Assembly (NCBI RefSeq): GCF_000282635.1
Contig: NZ_AKIW01000019.1
Location: 1 to 53,030 of the forward strand
Length of the DNA: 53,030 nucleotides
Reading direction: 5' to 3'
Origin: Variovorax sp. CF313
Lineage (GTDB): Bacteria; Pseudomonadota; Gammaproteobacteria; Burkholderiales; Burkholderiaceae_C
Shown here: positions 1-8,534 of the stretch, in pieces
Position numbering within the stretch: the first letter of the stretch is position 1
How the letters are laid out: each line of letters opens with the position of its first letter
Notes under the pieces: generated by a model
The model's input: the letters and a program-made list of their open reading frames with translations, nothing else
Told to the model about the DNA's origin: nothing
The model's database searches: none
Program-made: the position numbers and the translations under genes

Positions 1-3
1 GAC

Positions 4-104
4 CTCCCCCAGGCTTTGCGCACTTCGTGTCGCTGCGCCACCCCCCTCTCCGGGGGCGACACCAGTGGCCCGGCGAAGCCGGTTCCACGGTGTCTCCCGA
101 AGAG
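4..104 (+). repeat. Dispersed repeat family A, copy 1
   Basis: About 100 bp, closely matching copies at 42020-42119 (same strand) and 52938-53030 (opposite strand). It contains two short palindromes: a CCCCC/GGGGG hairpin near positions 44-57 and CCGGCGAAGCCGG near 70-82. Its 3' end contains a GTG at 90-92 that is in frame with the following small membrane protein. No transposase or target duplication is visible. It resembles REP-like intergenic elements of Comamonadaceae, but that is recollection, not a search. Confidence 0.85.
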
Positions 105-491
105 GCCGCGGCGGCAGCCGCGGGCGGCGTGCGCACCCTGCTGCGCCTCGAAGGCGCAGTGGTGCTGGGCGTGGCGCTCGCCGCCTACGCCCGGTTCGGG
201 GCGGGCTGGGGCGTGTTCGCGCTGTGGCTGCTCGCGCCCGATCTCTCGCTGCTGGGCTACCTCGCGGGACCGCGCACGGGAGCGGCGCTCTACAACGCCG
301 CGCACTCGTACGTCGGCCCGGTGCTGCTGCTGGCGCTCGGCGTGTTCGCGGCCATGCCGTGGGCGGTGGCCGGCAGCCTGATCTGGCTGGCCCACATCGG
401 CATGGACCACGCGCTCGGCTACGGGCTCAAATACGCGACCGGCTTCGCCGCCACGCACCTGGGCCGCATCGGCAGGGCTGATCCATGGTGA
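90..491 (+). CDS. DUF4260-like small membrane protein
   Basis: A protein of about 133 residues with several hydrophobic stretches (around residues 17-30, 36-48, 65-80 and 85-100) and the segment LIWLAHIGMDHALGYGLKY. The His/Asp-containing C-terminal stretch and the size fit the DUF4260 membrane family, whose function is unknown. The frame is open into the upstream repeat back to position 27; I chose the GTG at 90 because earlier codons are pure repeat sequence and the protein then has normal family length. Its end overlaps the next gene by 7 bases, so the two are probably translated together. The start codon is uncertain. Confidence 0.65.
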   Translation: MSPEEAAAAAAGGVRTLLRLEGAVVLGVALAAYARFGAGWGVFALWLLAPDLSLLGYLAGPRTGAALYNAAHSYVGPVLLLALGVFAAMPWAVAGSLIWLAHIGMDHALGYGLKYATGFAATHLGRIGRADPW

Positions 492-877
492 GCCGCGACG
501 ACGGCGCTTCCCATGCCATGCACGCGCCTGCCGCGCGCGCATGGATGCTGACAGAGGCGCTCGCGCTGGGCATCGCGTCGATGGTGCATGCGGGGTTCCT
601 CGCGCCCGGCTACGCGCATCCGGCAGCCCGCACCGCAGAGGCGGTGATCGCCACCGTGCTGGTGCTGGCCTCGGTCGAGACCTGGCTGCGACCCCACCAT
701 GCGCGCCGCGCGGCCATCTTCGGCCAGGGCTTCGCGCTGCTGGGCACGCTGGTCGGGCTTGGCACCATCATCGCGGGCATCGGCCCGCGCACGGTGCCCG
801 ACGTGGTCTACCACGCGCTGCTGCTTTCCATCCTCGTGACGGGCCTGACCTGGGCGCTGCGATGCCGGCGGGTCTGA
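485..877 (+). CDS. Small four-helix membrane protein, function unknown
   Basis: A 130-residue protein with about four predicted membrane spans (residues ~20-40, 50-66, 78-97 and 104-124) and a basic C-terminal tail ending RCRRV. I do not recognise a family. The start ATG at 485 lies inside the end of the preceding DUF4260-like gene, which suggests coupling, and the two-component regulator gene follows 50 bases downstream on the same strand. The context would allow a role in sensing or envelope homeostasis with that system, but nothing in the sequence proves it. Confidence 0.6.
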   Translation: MVSRDDGASHAMHAPAARAWMLTEALALGIASMVHAGFLAPGYAHPAARTAEAVIATVLVLASVETWLRPHHARRAAIFGQGFALLGTLVGLGTIIAGIGPRTVPDVVYHALLLSILVTGLTWALRCRRV

Positions 878-927
878 TGGTCAGCGAGGTCATTCGCCAC
901 CTTCTTGTCCGGAGGCACAATCCCGCC

Positions 928-1626
928 ATGCCGCGCATCCTGCTGATCGACGACGACGAACATCTCGCCGCGCCGCTGACCACCTACTTCGCACGCTTCG
1001 GCTGCACGCTGGAAAGCGCCGTTCGCCCGAGCGAAGGCCTCGCAAAGTTGCGTGCAGGCACCTACGACGCCGCCATCCTCGACGTGATGCTGCCCGAGAT
1101 GGACGGCTTCGAGCTGTGCCGCGAGATCCGCAAGGAAAGCGACATTCCCATCGTGATGCTCACCGCGCGCGGCGAGGTCATGGACCGCGTGGTCGGCCTC
1201 GAACTCGGCGCCGACGACTACGTGCCCAAGCCGTTCGAGCCGCGCGAACTGGTGGCGCGCGTGCAGACCATCCTGCGCCGCCAGCGCAGCGCCGCGCCGC
1301 AGGCAGTGGCCAACGGCACGCAGCATCGCGTGTTCGACGGCCTGGCTATCGACCTCGACCGGCGCCAGGTGCTGCGCCACGGCGAGCGCGTGGAGCTCAC
1401 CGGCACCGAGTTCGAACTGCTGGCGCTGCTGGCGGCCGAGCCCGGCAAGGTGTTCAGCCGCGACGACATCCTCAACCGCCTGCGTGGCCACGAGGCCGAG
1501 CTCTACACGCGCGCGGTCGACATCGTGGTGAGCCGGCTGCGCAAGAAGCTCGAGCCACTGGACTGCATCAAGACACTGCGCAACGCCGGCTACGCGCTGG
1601 CGGTTGCGCGCAGCGAGCCCGCATGA
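928..1626 (+). CDS. OmpR/PhoB-family response regulator
   Basis: A 232-residue two-component regulator. The N-terminal receiver domain (residues ~2-115) has the acidic pair DDD at 8-10, phospho-acceptor Asp52 in LDVMLPEMDG, the TAR motif and the conserved Lys in VPKPFEP. The C-terminal winged helix (residues ~135-228) has the usual TGTEFELLALL and TRAVDIVVSRLRKKL segments that bind DNA. GGAGG lies at 911-915 before the ATG. Its stop overlaps the start of the sensor kinase gene as ATGA, so the pair is one unit. The closest character is CpxR/RstA-like, but the target genes cannot be read from this window. Confidence 0.93.
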   Translation: MPRILLIDDDEHLAAPLTTYFARFGCTLESAVRPSEGLAKLRAGTYDAAILDVMLPEMDGFELCREIRKESDIPIVMLTARGEVMDRVVGLELGADDYVPKPFEPRELVARVQTILRRQRSAAPQAVANGTQHRVFDGLAIDLDRRQVLRHGERVELTGTEFELLALLAAEPGKVFSRDDILNRLRGHEAELYTRAVDIVVSRLRKKLEPLDCIKTLRNAGYALAVARSEPA

Positions 1627-3020
1627 GATCTCGCCGGGGAGGTTTGCGCAAGGCGTGGCGCGAAATGGCCTGCCGCCGTGACGAGCTGCACAGGCAATGG
1701 CATGCCCAGTGGCACGAGAAGGTGCAGGGCAAGCGCCGCTGGCGCCGCTCGCTGCGCATACGGCTGGTGATGATGTTCGTGATGCTCGCGCTGGTGATGG
1801 CGGCGGTCTTCATGGTCGGCATGAAGAAGTCTTTTTCCACCGGCTGGGCCGAGGCCGCCAAGCCGATGCTCACGGACTACACCGACCGCCTGGTCGCGGA
1901 GATCGGCACGCCGCCCGACGTGGCGCGGGCGCAGGCGCTGGTGGCGCGGCTGCCGATCACCATCCGCATCGTCGGCCCCAAGGTCAACTGGGACTCCAAC
2001 CCCCGCGGCGCGAGCAGCCCGGGCGGCTGGATGCACGACCGCGAAGAGGCGTTCGGAGGCGACAAGTGGTTCATCCGGCCCACTGCCGACGGACACCGCG
2101 TGATCTTCGGCTGGGCGCCCAAGCTCTGGCAGCTCGCGCCGCGGGTCATCGGCTGGGCCACGCTGGGCGTGCTGCTGTCCTGCGTGCTGCTGGCATATGC
2201 CTACGTGAGCCGGCTGCTGCGGCCGCTGATCGACATCCGCGAAGGCGCGCAGCGCTTCGGCCGCGGCGAGTTCACGCAGCCCATTCCGGTGCGCCGCAAC
2301 GACGACCTGGGCGACCTCGCGCAGCACATCAACACCATGGCCGACGACATCCAGGCGATGCTCGATGCCAAGCGCGGCCTGCTGCTCGCGCTGAGCCACG
2401 AACTGCGCTCGCCGCTCACGCGCGCGCGCCTCAATGCCGAGCTGCTGCCGGCCACGCCCGAAGGCCAGGCAGAGCGCGAGGCACTGCTGCGCGACTTGAA
2501 CGAGATGCGCGACCTCATCAGCGACCTGCTCGAAAGCGAACGCCTCGCGAGCCCGCACGTGGCGCTGCTGCGCGAGCCGGTCGACCTCGCGGCGCTGATC
2601 CGCGAGATCGTGGCCGAGATGCCTGGTGCGCAGCACGTGCACCTCGACCTGGCCGATGGCCTGCCGCCGCATGCCGTCGACCGCATGCGCATCCGCCTGC
2701 TGGTGCGCAACCTGCTGGACAACGCGCTGCGCTACAGCGCCGACGCACCGCGGCCGCCGTGCGTGTCGCTGCGCGCGGTACTCGACGGCAAGAAGCAGGG
2801 CATCGAGATCGAGGTGCGCGACCACGGCCCCGGCGTGGACGTCGAACAGCTCGGGCGCCTGACCGAGCCCTTCTACCGCACCGACGGCGCGCGGGCGCGC
2901 GCCACCGGCGGCGTTGGCCTTGGCATGTACCTGTGCAGGCTGATCGCCGAAGCGCACGGCGGCGAGCTGACCGTGCGCAACGCCGAGCCCGGGCTGCAGA
3001 TCGTCGTCCGGCTGGCCTGA
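1623..3020 (+). CDS. Membrane sensor histidine kinase
   Basis: A 465-residue partner of the preceding regulator. The order is a basic cytoplasmic N-terminus rich in Arg/Trp (1-45), TM1 (~47-66), a periplasmic sensor segment of about 105 residues, TM2 (~175-195), a HAMP linker, a dimerisation/phosphotransfer domain with His259 in LALSHELRSPLTR, and an ATPase domain with N box RNLLDNALRYS, G1 DHGPGVD and G2 GGVGLGMYL. The long charged N-terminal tail before TM1 is longer than usual for EnvZ/CpxA-type kinases. The start ATG at 1623 overlaps the regulator stop. The signal sensed is unknown. Confidence 0.92.
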   Translation: MRSRRGGLRKAWREMACRRDELHRQWHAQWHEKVQGKRRWRRSLRIRLVMMFVMLALVMAAVFMVGMKKSFSTGWAEAAKPMLTDYTDRLVAEIGTPPDVARAQALVARLPITIRIVGPKVNWDSNPRGASSPGGWMHDREEAFGGDKWFIRPTADGHRVIFGWAPKLWQLAPRVIGWATLGVLLSCVLLAYAYVSRLLRPLIDIREGAQRFGRGEFTQPIPVRRNDDLGDLAQHINTMADDIQAMLDAKRGLLLALSHELRSPLTRARLNAELLPATPEGQAEREALLRDLNEMRDLISDLLESERLASPHVALLREPVDLAALIREIVAEMPGAQHVHLDLADGLPPHAVDRMRIRLLVRNLLDNALRYSADAPRPPCVSLRAVLDGKKQGIEIEVRDHGPGVDVEQLGRLTEPFYRTDGARARATGGVGLGMYLCRLIAEAHGGELTVRNAEPGLQIVVRLA

Positions 3021-3138
3021 CGCCCGGCGGAGCTGGCGGGCCGGCGGGTGCTGTCGCCTGCGCTACCAGCGCGCCTGTGGCCCGCGGCTACGATGCGCCT
3101 CCGTGCCAGCGTCCGGCATTCAAGGTCAAGGAGACACC

Positions 3139-4182
3139 ATGAGCAGCCCCCTCACCAACCACCAGGTCCGCCTCGCCAAACGTCCCGAAGGCGCGGCCAC
3201 GCGCGAGAACTGGAAATTCACCACCGAACCCGTCGGCGAGCCGGCCGAGGGCGGCGTGCTGGTCAAGACGCTGTCGCTGTCGCTCGACCCGGCCATGCGC
3301 GGCTGGCTCAACGACGCCAAGAGCTACATCCCGCCCGTGGGCATCGACGAAGTGATGCGCGCCGGCGGCGTCGGCCGCGTCATTGCCTCCAAGAACCCGC
3401 AGTTCGCGGTGGGCGACACCGTGTACGGCACGCTGGGCGTGCAGGAATACATCCTGATCCCCGAAGACCAAGTCAAGCGCAACGGCCTGGTGAAGATCGA
3501 CTTGCGCGTGGGCACCATCACCCAGTGGCTCAACGTGCTGGGCATGCCCGGCATGACTGGCTACTTCGGCCTGATGGACGTGGGCATGCCCAAGGCCGGT
3601 GAAACGGTGGTGGTTTCCGGCGCGGCCGGCGCCGTGGGCCAGACCGTGGGCCAGTTGGCCAAGATCAAGGGCTGCCGCGTGGTCGGCATTGCCGGCGGCG
3701 CCGCCAAGTGCGACTGGGTGGTAAAGGAGCTGGGCTTCGACGCCTGCATCGACTACAAGGCCGGCGCCGGTGCAGTGCGCGAAGGCCTCAAGGCTCATTG
3801 CCCGAAGGGCGTGGACATCTACTTCGACAACGTCGGCGGCGAGATCCTCGACATGGTGCTGGCGCGGCTCGCGCGCAAGGCCCGCATCATCATCTGCGGC
3901 GCCATCAGCCAGTACAACAACGCCAACAGCATGCCGGCGGCCGGCCCGAAGAATTACCTGAGCCTGCTGGTCAACCGCGCGCGCATGGAAGGCATCGTGG
4001 TGTTCGACTACGCCGACCGCTATCACATCGCCGTCGCCGAAATGGCCGGCTACCTGAAAGACGGGCGCATGAAGAGCAAGGAGGACGTGGTGAAGGGCCT
4101 GGACACCTTCCCGGAATCGCTCAACAAGCTGTTCGCCGGAGAGAACTTCGGCAAGCTGGTGCTGCAGGTGGCTGACGAATAG
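3139..4182 (+). CDS. NADP-dependent MDR-family oxidoreductase (CurA-like)
   Basis: A 347-residue zinc-independent medium-chain reductase. It has the N-terminal GroES-like half with LSLDPAMRGWLND, and a Rossmann half whose dinucleotide motif GAAGAVG lies near residue 161, followed by CRVVGIAGG and VDIYFDNVGGEILD, typical of the curcumin reductase / leukotriene B4 12-hydroxydehydrogenase group. These enzymes reduce conjugated enone double bonds with NADPH in the cytoplasm. AAGGAG at 3128-3133 precedes the ATG at 3139, which decides the start over an upstream in-frame ATG at 3103. It appears to be a single-gene unit between the kinase and the pilus operon; the natural substrate is not evident. 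Confidence 0.9.
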   Translation: MSSPLTNHQVRLAKRPEGAATRENWKFTTEPVGEPAEGGVLVKTLSLSLDPAMRGWLNDAKSYIPPVGIDEVMRAGGVGRVIASKNPQFAVGDTVYGTLGVQEYILIPEDQVKRNGLVKIDLRVGTITQWLNVLGMPGMTGYFGLMDVGMPKAGETVVVSGAAGAVGQTVGQLAKIKGCRVVGIAGGAAKCDWVVKELGFDACIDYKAGAGAVREGLKAHCPKGVDIYFDNVGGEILDMVLARLARKARIIICGAISQYNNANSMPAAGPKNYLSLLVNRARMEGIVVFDYADRYHIAVAEMAGYLKDGRMKSKEDVVKGLDTFPESLNKLFAGENFGKLVLQVADE

Positions 4183-4235
4183 CGTCCCGATTTCCAGTAG
4201 CGGGGGTTTATTTCACGGTTATTCGAAAGAGACTA

Positions 4236-4249
4236 TTAACTATAGTTAA
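4236..4249. promoter_or_regulatory. Perfect 14-bp palindrome upstream of the pilus operon
   Basis: TTAACTATAGTTAA is a perfect palindrome in the only markedly AT-rich stretch of this part of the window (4198-4285), about 105 bases before the pilin start. TATAGT within it could also be a -10 box with a weak -35 near 4219. It is a plausible operator or promoter core for the pilus genes; no regulator is identified. Confidence 0.45.
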
Positions 4250-4352
4250 CTCCACTAACTTCACCCATTTTGCGTTTTTGAGTCCCTAGACTGCGGCTGC
4301 CTTGCCGAAATGCAGGTAGTTACATAGTCATATCAATACTCAGGGAACGCAA

Positions 4353-4922
4353 ATGCCAAAGACCATCTTCGTCAAACTCGCAACGCTGGCCGTGGCCGGC
4401 ATGCTGTCGCAAGGCGCTTTCGCGGCGGACGGCACCGTCAACTTCACCGGCGAGATCGTCGACGCGCCTTGCTCGATTTCGCCCAACAGCCAGAACATGA
4501 CCGTGCCGCTGGGCAAGGTTTCGCGCACCGTGTTCGGCACTGTCAGCGGTACGCCGCCCGTGAGCACCGCGACGATCGGCAAGAAGTCCACGCCCGCCCA
4601 CTTCACGATCGACCTGCTGGGTTGCGGCGCGACCGCCAAGGGTGCGACCGTGACCTTCTCGGGCACCGCCGACCTCGACGACGCCAGCTATCTGCGCGTG
4701 GCCAACTCTGGCCAGGTGGGCGTGGGCGCGGCTTCGGGCGTGGCGATCGAGCTTGGCGATTCCGCCGGCACCAAGATCGCGCTGGGTTCGCCGTCCGGCG
4801 AATACGTTCTGGGCCTCGGTGACAACTCGCTGAAGTTCCAGGCTGCGTACGTCGCGACCCGCACGGCCGTGACGGTCGGCCCGGCCAACTCGGTCGCGCA
4901 GTTCACGGTTGCCTACAAGTAA
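4353..4922 (+). CDS. Major fimbrial subunit (FimA-type pilin)
   Basis: A 189-residue secreted pilin. The signal peptide ends at AFA after residue 24. The mature chain begins with the donor-strand segment DGTVNFTGEIVDAPCSI, has two cysteines (Cys40 and the one in LLGCGAT) for the usual pilin disulfide, and ends in the beta-zipper-like FTVAYK. Subunits are capped by the periplasmic chaperone and polymerised through the usher encoded just downstream. It is the first gene of a four-gene chaperone-usher operon and is followed by a strong stem-loop that may keep pilin expression higher than that of the assembly genes. Confidence 0.93.
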   Translation: MPKTIFVKLATLAVAGMLSQGAFAADGTVNFTGEIVDAPCSISPNSQNMTVPLGKVSRTVFGTVSGTPPVSTATIGKKSTPAHFTIDLLGCGATAKGATVTFSGTADLDDASYLRVANSGQVGVGAASGVAIELGDSAGTKIALGSPSGEYVLGLGDNSLKFQAAYVATRTAVTVGPANSVAQFTVAYK

Positions 4923-4934
4923 GTAGCCCCCTTC

Positions 4935-4977
4935 GCCGGCGCCGAGCCCGGACCCCGCGTCCCCGGCCGGCGCCGGC
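4935..4977 (+). terminator. GC-rich stem-loop after the pilin gene (attenuator or mRNA-stabilising hairpin)
   Basis: GCCGGCGCCG at 4935-4944 pairs perfectly with CGGCGCCGGC at 4968-4977, followed by a pyrimidine-rich but T-poor stretch. It lies between pilin and chaperone, a typical place for partial termination or 3'-end protection in pilus operons. The lack of a clean T-tract argues for attenuation or stabilisation, not full termination. Confidence 0.6.
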
Positions 4978-5073
4978 ATTTCCCTCTTTCCCGTTTTCTC
5001 GGCGGTGCCGCGATGCGCCGCCGTGCCGGGGTGCGTGCGTTGCGCATCTCGCTCGCGCCAAGGACTTTTTCTC

Positions 5074-5850
5074 ATGTGCAGCAACAATCGCTTCCGCTGG
5101 GCTCTTGCCGTCCTGCTGATGCTGGGTCTCCAGTGGCCGGCCGGCGCGGGCGTGATGCTCGGCGGCACCCGCGTGATCCTCGGTGAAAAGGACCGCGAAG
5201 CTTCCATTCCGGTGAAGAACACCGGCACCACGCCCTACGTGGTCCAGGCCTGGATCGATGCCGGCGAAGGCAGGAACAAGACCCCGCTGCTCGTCACGCC
5301 GCCGCTGTCGCGGCTCGACCCCGGCATGGAAAACATCCTGCGCATCATGCGAGTGGGCGGCGAACTGCCGGCCGACCGCGAGTCGGTGTTCTGGCTCAAC
5401 GTCAAGGAGATTCCCGAGAAGCCGAAGGAAGAAAACGTGCTGCAGATTGCGGTGCGCAGCCGCATCAAGCTGTTCTACCGGCCTGCGAAGCTCGCGGGCA
5501 AGCCCGAGGAATCGCGCGCCCAGCTCAAGTGGGCGGTCGGCGCCGGTGCGCAGGGGCAGGGCGCCGTGCTCAAGGTCGGCAACCCCACGGCCTATCACGT
5601 GACCTTCACCGCGCTGAACGTCAACGACGGCCAGCAGCTGATCAATGCCGACATGGTGCCGCCGTTCGGCGAAATGGCGTATCCGCTGAGCGCCGTGAAG
5701 ACGCCGCAGGCGGTCCAGCTCAACTTCACCACGCTCAACGACTACGGCGGCGAGTCGCCCGAAGAGTTCGTCAAGGTGCCCGCAGGTGCCGAGCCGGTGG
5801 CCGTGCAGGCCGAGCCGGTCCCGCTGCCCGCGCGCAGTGCGAAGCCTTGA
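5074..5850 (+). CDS. Periplasmic pilus chaperone (FimC/PapD family)
   Basis: A 258-residue chaperone. The signal peptide ends near AGAG, then come two immunoglobulin-like domains: domain 1 with GTRVILGEKDREASIPVKN and the conserved YVVQAWID, PPLSRLDPG and FWLNVKEIP segments, and domain 2 from about residue 140 with RIKLFYRP and NPTAYHVTF. It binds unfolded pilins by donor-strand complementation and delivers them to the usher. I prefer the ATG at 5074 over an upstream in-frame start at 5005, because the longer form would put about 23 non-signal residues before the signal peptide. It lies 151 bases after the pilin and 20 before the usher. Confidence 0.92.
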   Translation: MCSNNRFRWALAVLLMLGLQWPAGAGVMLGGTRVILGEKDREASIPVKNTGTTPYVVQAWIDAGEGRNKTPLLVTPPLSRLDPGMENILRIMRVGGELPADRESVFWLNVKEIPEKPKEENVLQIAVRSRIKLFYRPAKLAGKPEESRAQLKWAVGAGAQGQGAVLKVGNPTAYHVTFTALNVNDGQQLINADMVPPFGEMAYPLSAVKTPQAVQLNFTTLNDYGGESPEEFVKVPAGAEPVAVQAEPVPLPARSAKP

Positions 5851-5870
5851 GACGCGAGGGATGAACCGCC

Positions 5871-8534
5871 ATGCGTTGCTCACCCGCTTTCCACGCGCTG
5901 TTCCGGCTGACGATATGCGCCGCCTTGCTGGGCGCCGTGGGCCTGCCCGGCCATGCGCAGCAGCAGGTGGCCGGCTCCAGCTTCAATGAAGAGTTCCTCG
6001 GCATCGGCGGCGACCAGCCGCATGCGGACCTGTCGCTTTTCTCCTTCGGCAACCGCGTGCTGGCCGGCAGGTACATGGTCGACGTGTCGCTCAACGAACG
6101 CGGCGCCGGACAAACCGAAATCCGCTTCGTCGAGAAGGATGGGAGGAACGACGCCGTGCCCTGCCTCACGCGCCCCATGCTCGACGACTGGGGTGTCAAC
6201 GTGGCGGTGTTCCCCGCGCTGGCGAACGTTGCGGAAGATGCCTGCGTCGACCTGGCTGCGACCATTCCCGATGCGGCGTTCACCTACGACGGCGGCAAGC
6301 AGCGCCTGTTCGTCAGCATTCCGCAGGCGGCGCTGAAGCGCTCGGCGCGCGGCGCGGTCGGTCCCGAGAAGTGGGACAGGGGCATCACCGCCGGCATGTT
6401 CGACTACCAGCTGAATTTCGCGCGCTACAGCGGCAACCGCTACCGCAACGATGCCAACCCCTTTGCGGTGCCGCAGAACGTGTTCGACGGCAACCCCTTT
6501 GCCGATCGCAACAGGAACATCCTCCAGCGCAACACCCTGTTCGCGGGCCTGCGCGCCGGCTTCAACCACGGCGACTGGCGCTTGCGCCACTTCTCGACCT
6601 ACAACCGGGGCATCGACGGCCGCAGCCGCTGGCAGGGCATCAGCACCTACGCGCAACGCGACCTCGCCTCCATCCACGGCCGGCTGCTGATCGGCGACGG
6701 CAACACGCCGGGCAACTTCTTCGACAGCCTGCCGTTTCGCGGTGTGCAGCTGTCGTCCGACGATGCGATGCTGCCCGACAGCCAGCAAGGCTATGCGCCC
6801 ACCATCCGCGGCGTGGCGCAGACCAACGCACGCGTCACGGTGCGCCAGAACGGCTATGTCGTCTACAGCACCTTCGTGGCGCCGGGCCCGTTCGTCATCG
6901 ACGACCTCTATCCGACCGCGTCGAGCGGCGACCTCGAGGTGACCATCGTCGAGGCCGACGGCCGGCAGACCCGGTACACCCAGGCCTTCTCGGCCGTGCC
7001 CACGCTGCTGCGCGAAGGTACCTGGCGCTATTCGGCCACCGCGGGCAAATACCGCAACGGCTATCACGGCGGCACACCGGGCATGCGGCGTTCCCTCTCG
7101 CAGCCGGCTTTCATGCAGGCGACGCTGGCGCGCGGCCTGGGCAACGAGGTCTCGCTCTACGGCGGCGCGCTGATGGCGAACATGTACCAGTCGCTGCTCG
7201 TGGGCGTGGGCAAGAACCTGCGCGATTTCGGGGCCGTGTCGGTCGACTTGTCGAGCGCGCGCACCACCGACCGCACCCGCGCCCAAGGCGTGAGGACATA
7301 CGGCGGGCAGTCGCTGCGCTTCCTCTATTCGAAAGCCTTTCTCGATTCGGGCACCAATTTCCGCGTGGCCGGCTACCGCTATTCGACCAGCGGCTACCGC
7401 ACCTTCCAGGAAGCGGTGCAGATGCAGGACCTGCGACCCTTCGAATCGTTCAACAGCCGCCGCAACGAGGTGCGCTTCGAACTCTCGCAGCAACTCGGCG
7501 ACCAGGGCACGGTGTACGCGTCCGCACGCCAGCAGAGCTACTGGGGCACCGCTGCCAAGGACCGGCTGGTGCAGCTGGGCTACTCGGGCAACTACAAGCA
7601 GTTCGGCTACAGCGTGTTCTACAACCACACCACCAGCCTGAACCGGCCGGCTAGCCGCCAGATCATGTTCACGCTGACCGTTCCGCTCGGCGACACCCGC
7701 GCCAGCGCCCAGTACGCCGTGACCCGCGACGGCAGCAGCCGCGTCAACCAGCAGGCCAGCGTCTATGGCTCGGCCTTCGAAGACAGCCGCCTGACTTACA
7801 ACGTGACGGCCGGCCATGCGAACCGGGGCGGTAGCGACAGCGGCAGCGCGGGTGCGAGCTACCTGTCGCCGGTCGGGCGTTTCGACGTCGGCCACTCGAT
7901 GGGCCGCGGCTATGGCCAAAGCACCTTCGGCATGGCCGGTGGGGTGCTGTTCCATGGCGGCGGCGTCACGCTGTCGCAGCCGCTCGGCGAAACCGTGGCG
8001 CTGGTGCGGGCGCCAGGGGCGCAGGGCGTGGGCTTCGAGTCGCAGCCCGGCGTGGCAACCGACCGGGCCGGCAATGCCGTCGTTCCCAACCTGACGCCGT
8101 ACCGCCTGAACCGCCTGGCCATCCGCACGGCCGATCTCGGCGACACGGTGGAAGTGAAGAACGCCGCGACCGAGGTGGTGCCCACGCGCGGCGCCGTGGT
8201 GCACGCGAAGTTCGAGACCTCGGTGGGCTTCCGCCTGCTGATGACGCTGACCGATCCGGGCGGCCGCATGCTGCCCCTGGGCTCGAAGGTCGAGAACGAG
8301 GCGGGCCAGGAAGTCGGCGTGGTCGGTCCCGAGGGGCAGGCCTTTGTCACGGGGGCGGGCAGCACCGGCCGCCTGACCGTGCGGTGGGGGGCTGGCAAGG
8401 CCGACCAGTGTGTCGTGTCCTACAGCCTTCCCGAAGAAGAGAACCCACCGCCGATCCGCGAGCTGAGCGGGCAATGCGATACCACCACAACCGCGCCCAC
8501 GCCAAACGACAAACAACCAAAGGGAACGGAATGA
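5871..8534 (+). CDS. Outer-membrane fimbrial usher (FimD/PapC family)
   Basis: An 887-residue usher of normal family length. The signal peptide ends at GHAQ; an N-terminal chaperone-binding domain follows (NEEFLGIGGDQPHADLSLFSFGNRV), then the large beta-barrel with plug region (KNAYVVYSTFVAPGPF-like segment around residues 320-345, here QNGYVVYSTFVAPGPF), and C-terminal domains with the cysteine pair in DQCVV and SGQC. It forms the outer-membrane pore through which chaperone-pilin complexes are secreted and assembled. Its stop overlaps the next start as ATGA, so adhesin translation is coupled to usher translation. Confidence 0.95.
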   Translation: MRCSPAFHALFRLTICAALLGAVGLPGHAQQQVAGSSFNEEFLGIGGDQPHADLSLFSFGNRVLAGRYMVDVSLNERGAGQTEIRFVEKDGRNDAVPCLTRPMLDDWGVNVAVFPALANVAEDACVDLAATIPDAAFTYDGGKQRLFVSIPQAALKRSARGAVGPEKWDRGITAGMFDYQLNFARYSGNRYRNDANPFAVPQNVFDGNPFADRNRNILQRNTLFAGLRAGFNHGDWRLRHFSTYNRGIDGRSRWQGISTYAQRDLASIHGRLLIGDGNTPGNFFDSLPFRGVQLSSDDAMLPDSQQGYAPTIRGVAQTNARVTVRQNGYVVYSTFVAPGPFVIDDLYPTASSGDLEVTIVEADGRQTRYTQAFSAVPTLLREGTWRYSATAGKYRNGYHGGTPGMRRSLSQPAFMQATLARGLGNEVSLYGGALMANMYQSLLVGVGKNLRDFGAVSVDLSSARTTDRTRAQGVRTYGGQSLRFLYSKAFLDSGTNFRVAGYRYSTSGYRTFQEAVQMQDLRPFESFNSRRNEVRFELSQQLGDQGTVYASARQQSYWGTAAKDRLVQLGYSGNYKQFGYSVFYNHTTSLNRPASRQIMFTLTVPLGDTRASAQYAVTRDGSSRVNQQASVYGSAFEDSRLTYNVTAGHANRGGSDSGSAGASYLSPVGRFDVGHSMGRGYGQSTFGMAGGVLFHGGGVTLSQPLGETVALVRAPGAQGVGFESQPGVATDRAGNAVVPNLTPYRLNRLAIRTADLGDTVEVKNAATEVVPTRGAVVHAKFETSVGFRLLMTLTDPGGRMLPLGSKVENEAGQEVGVVGPEGQAFVTGAGSTGRLTVRWGAGKADQCVVSYSLPEEENPPPIRELSGQCDTTTTAPTPNDKQPKGTE

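Noticed and set aside
4..104. Repeat family A as the end of an insertion sequence
   Set aside because: No transposase, terminal inverted repeats or target duplication is seen at any of the three copies.
4183..4212. Terminator after the MDR oxidoreductase
   Set aside because: Only a CCCG/CGGG 4-bp stem with a long loop precedes TTTATTT; too weak to report as a terminator.
5880..8516. An 878-codon minus-strand open frame opposite the usher gene
   Set aside because: The plus strand encodes a full-length conserved usher; the reverse frame has His/Arg/Ala-rich composition typical of a shadow.
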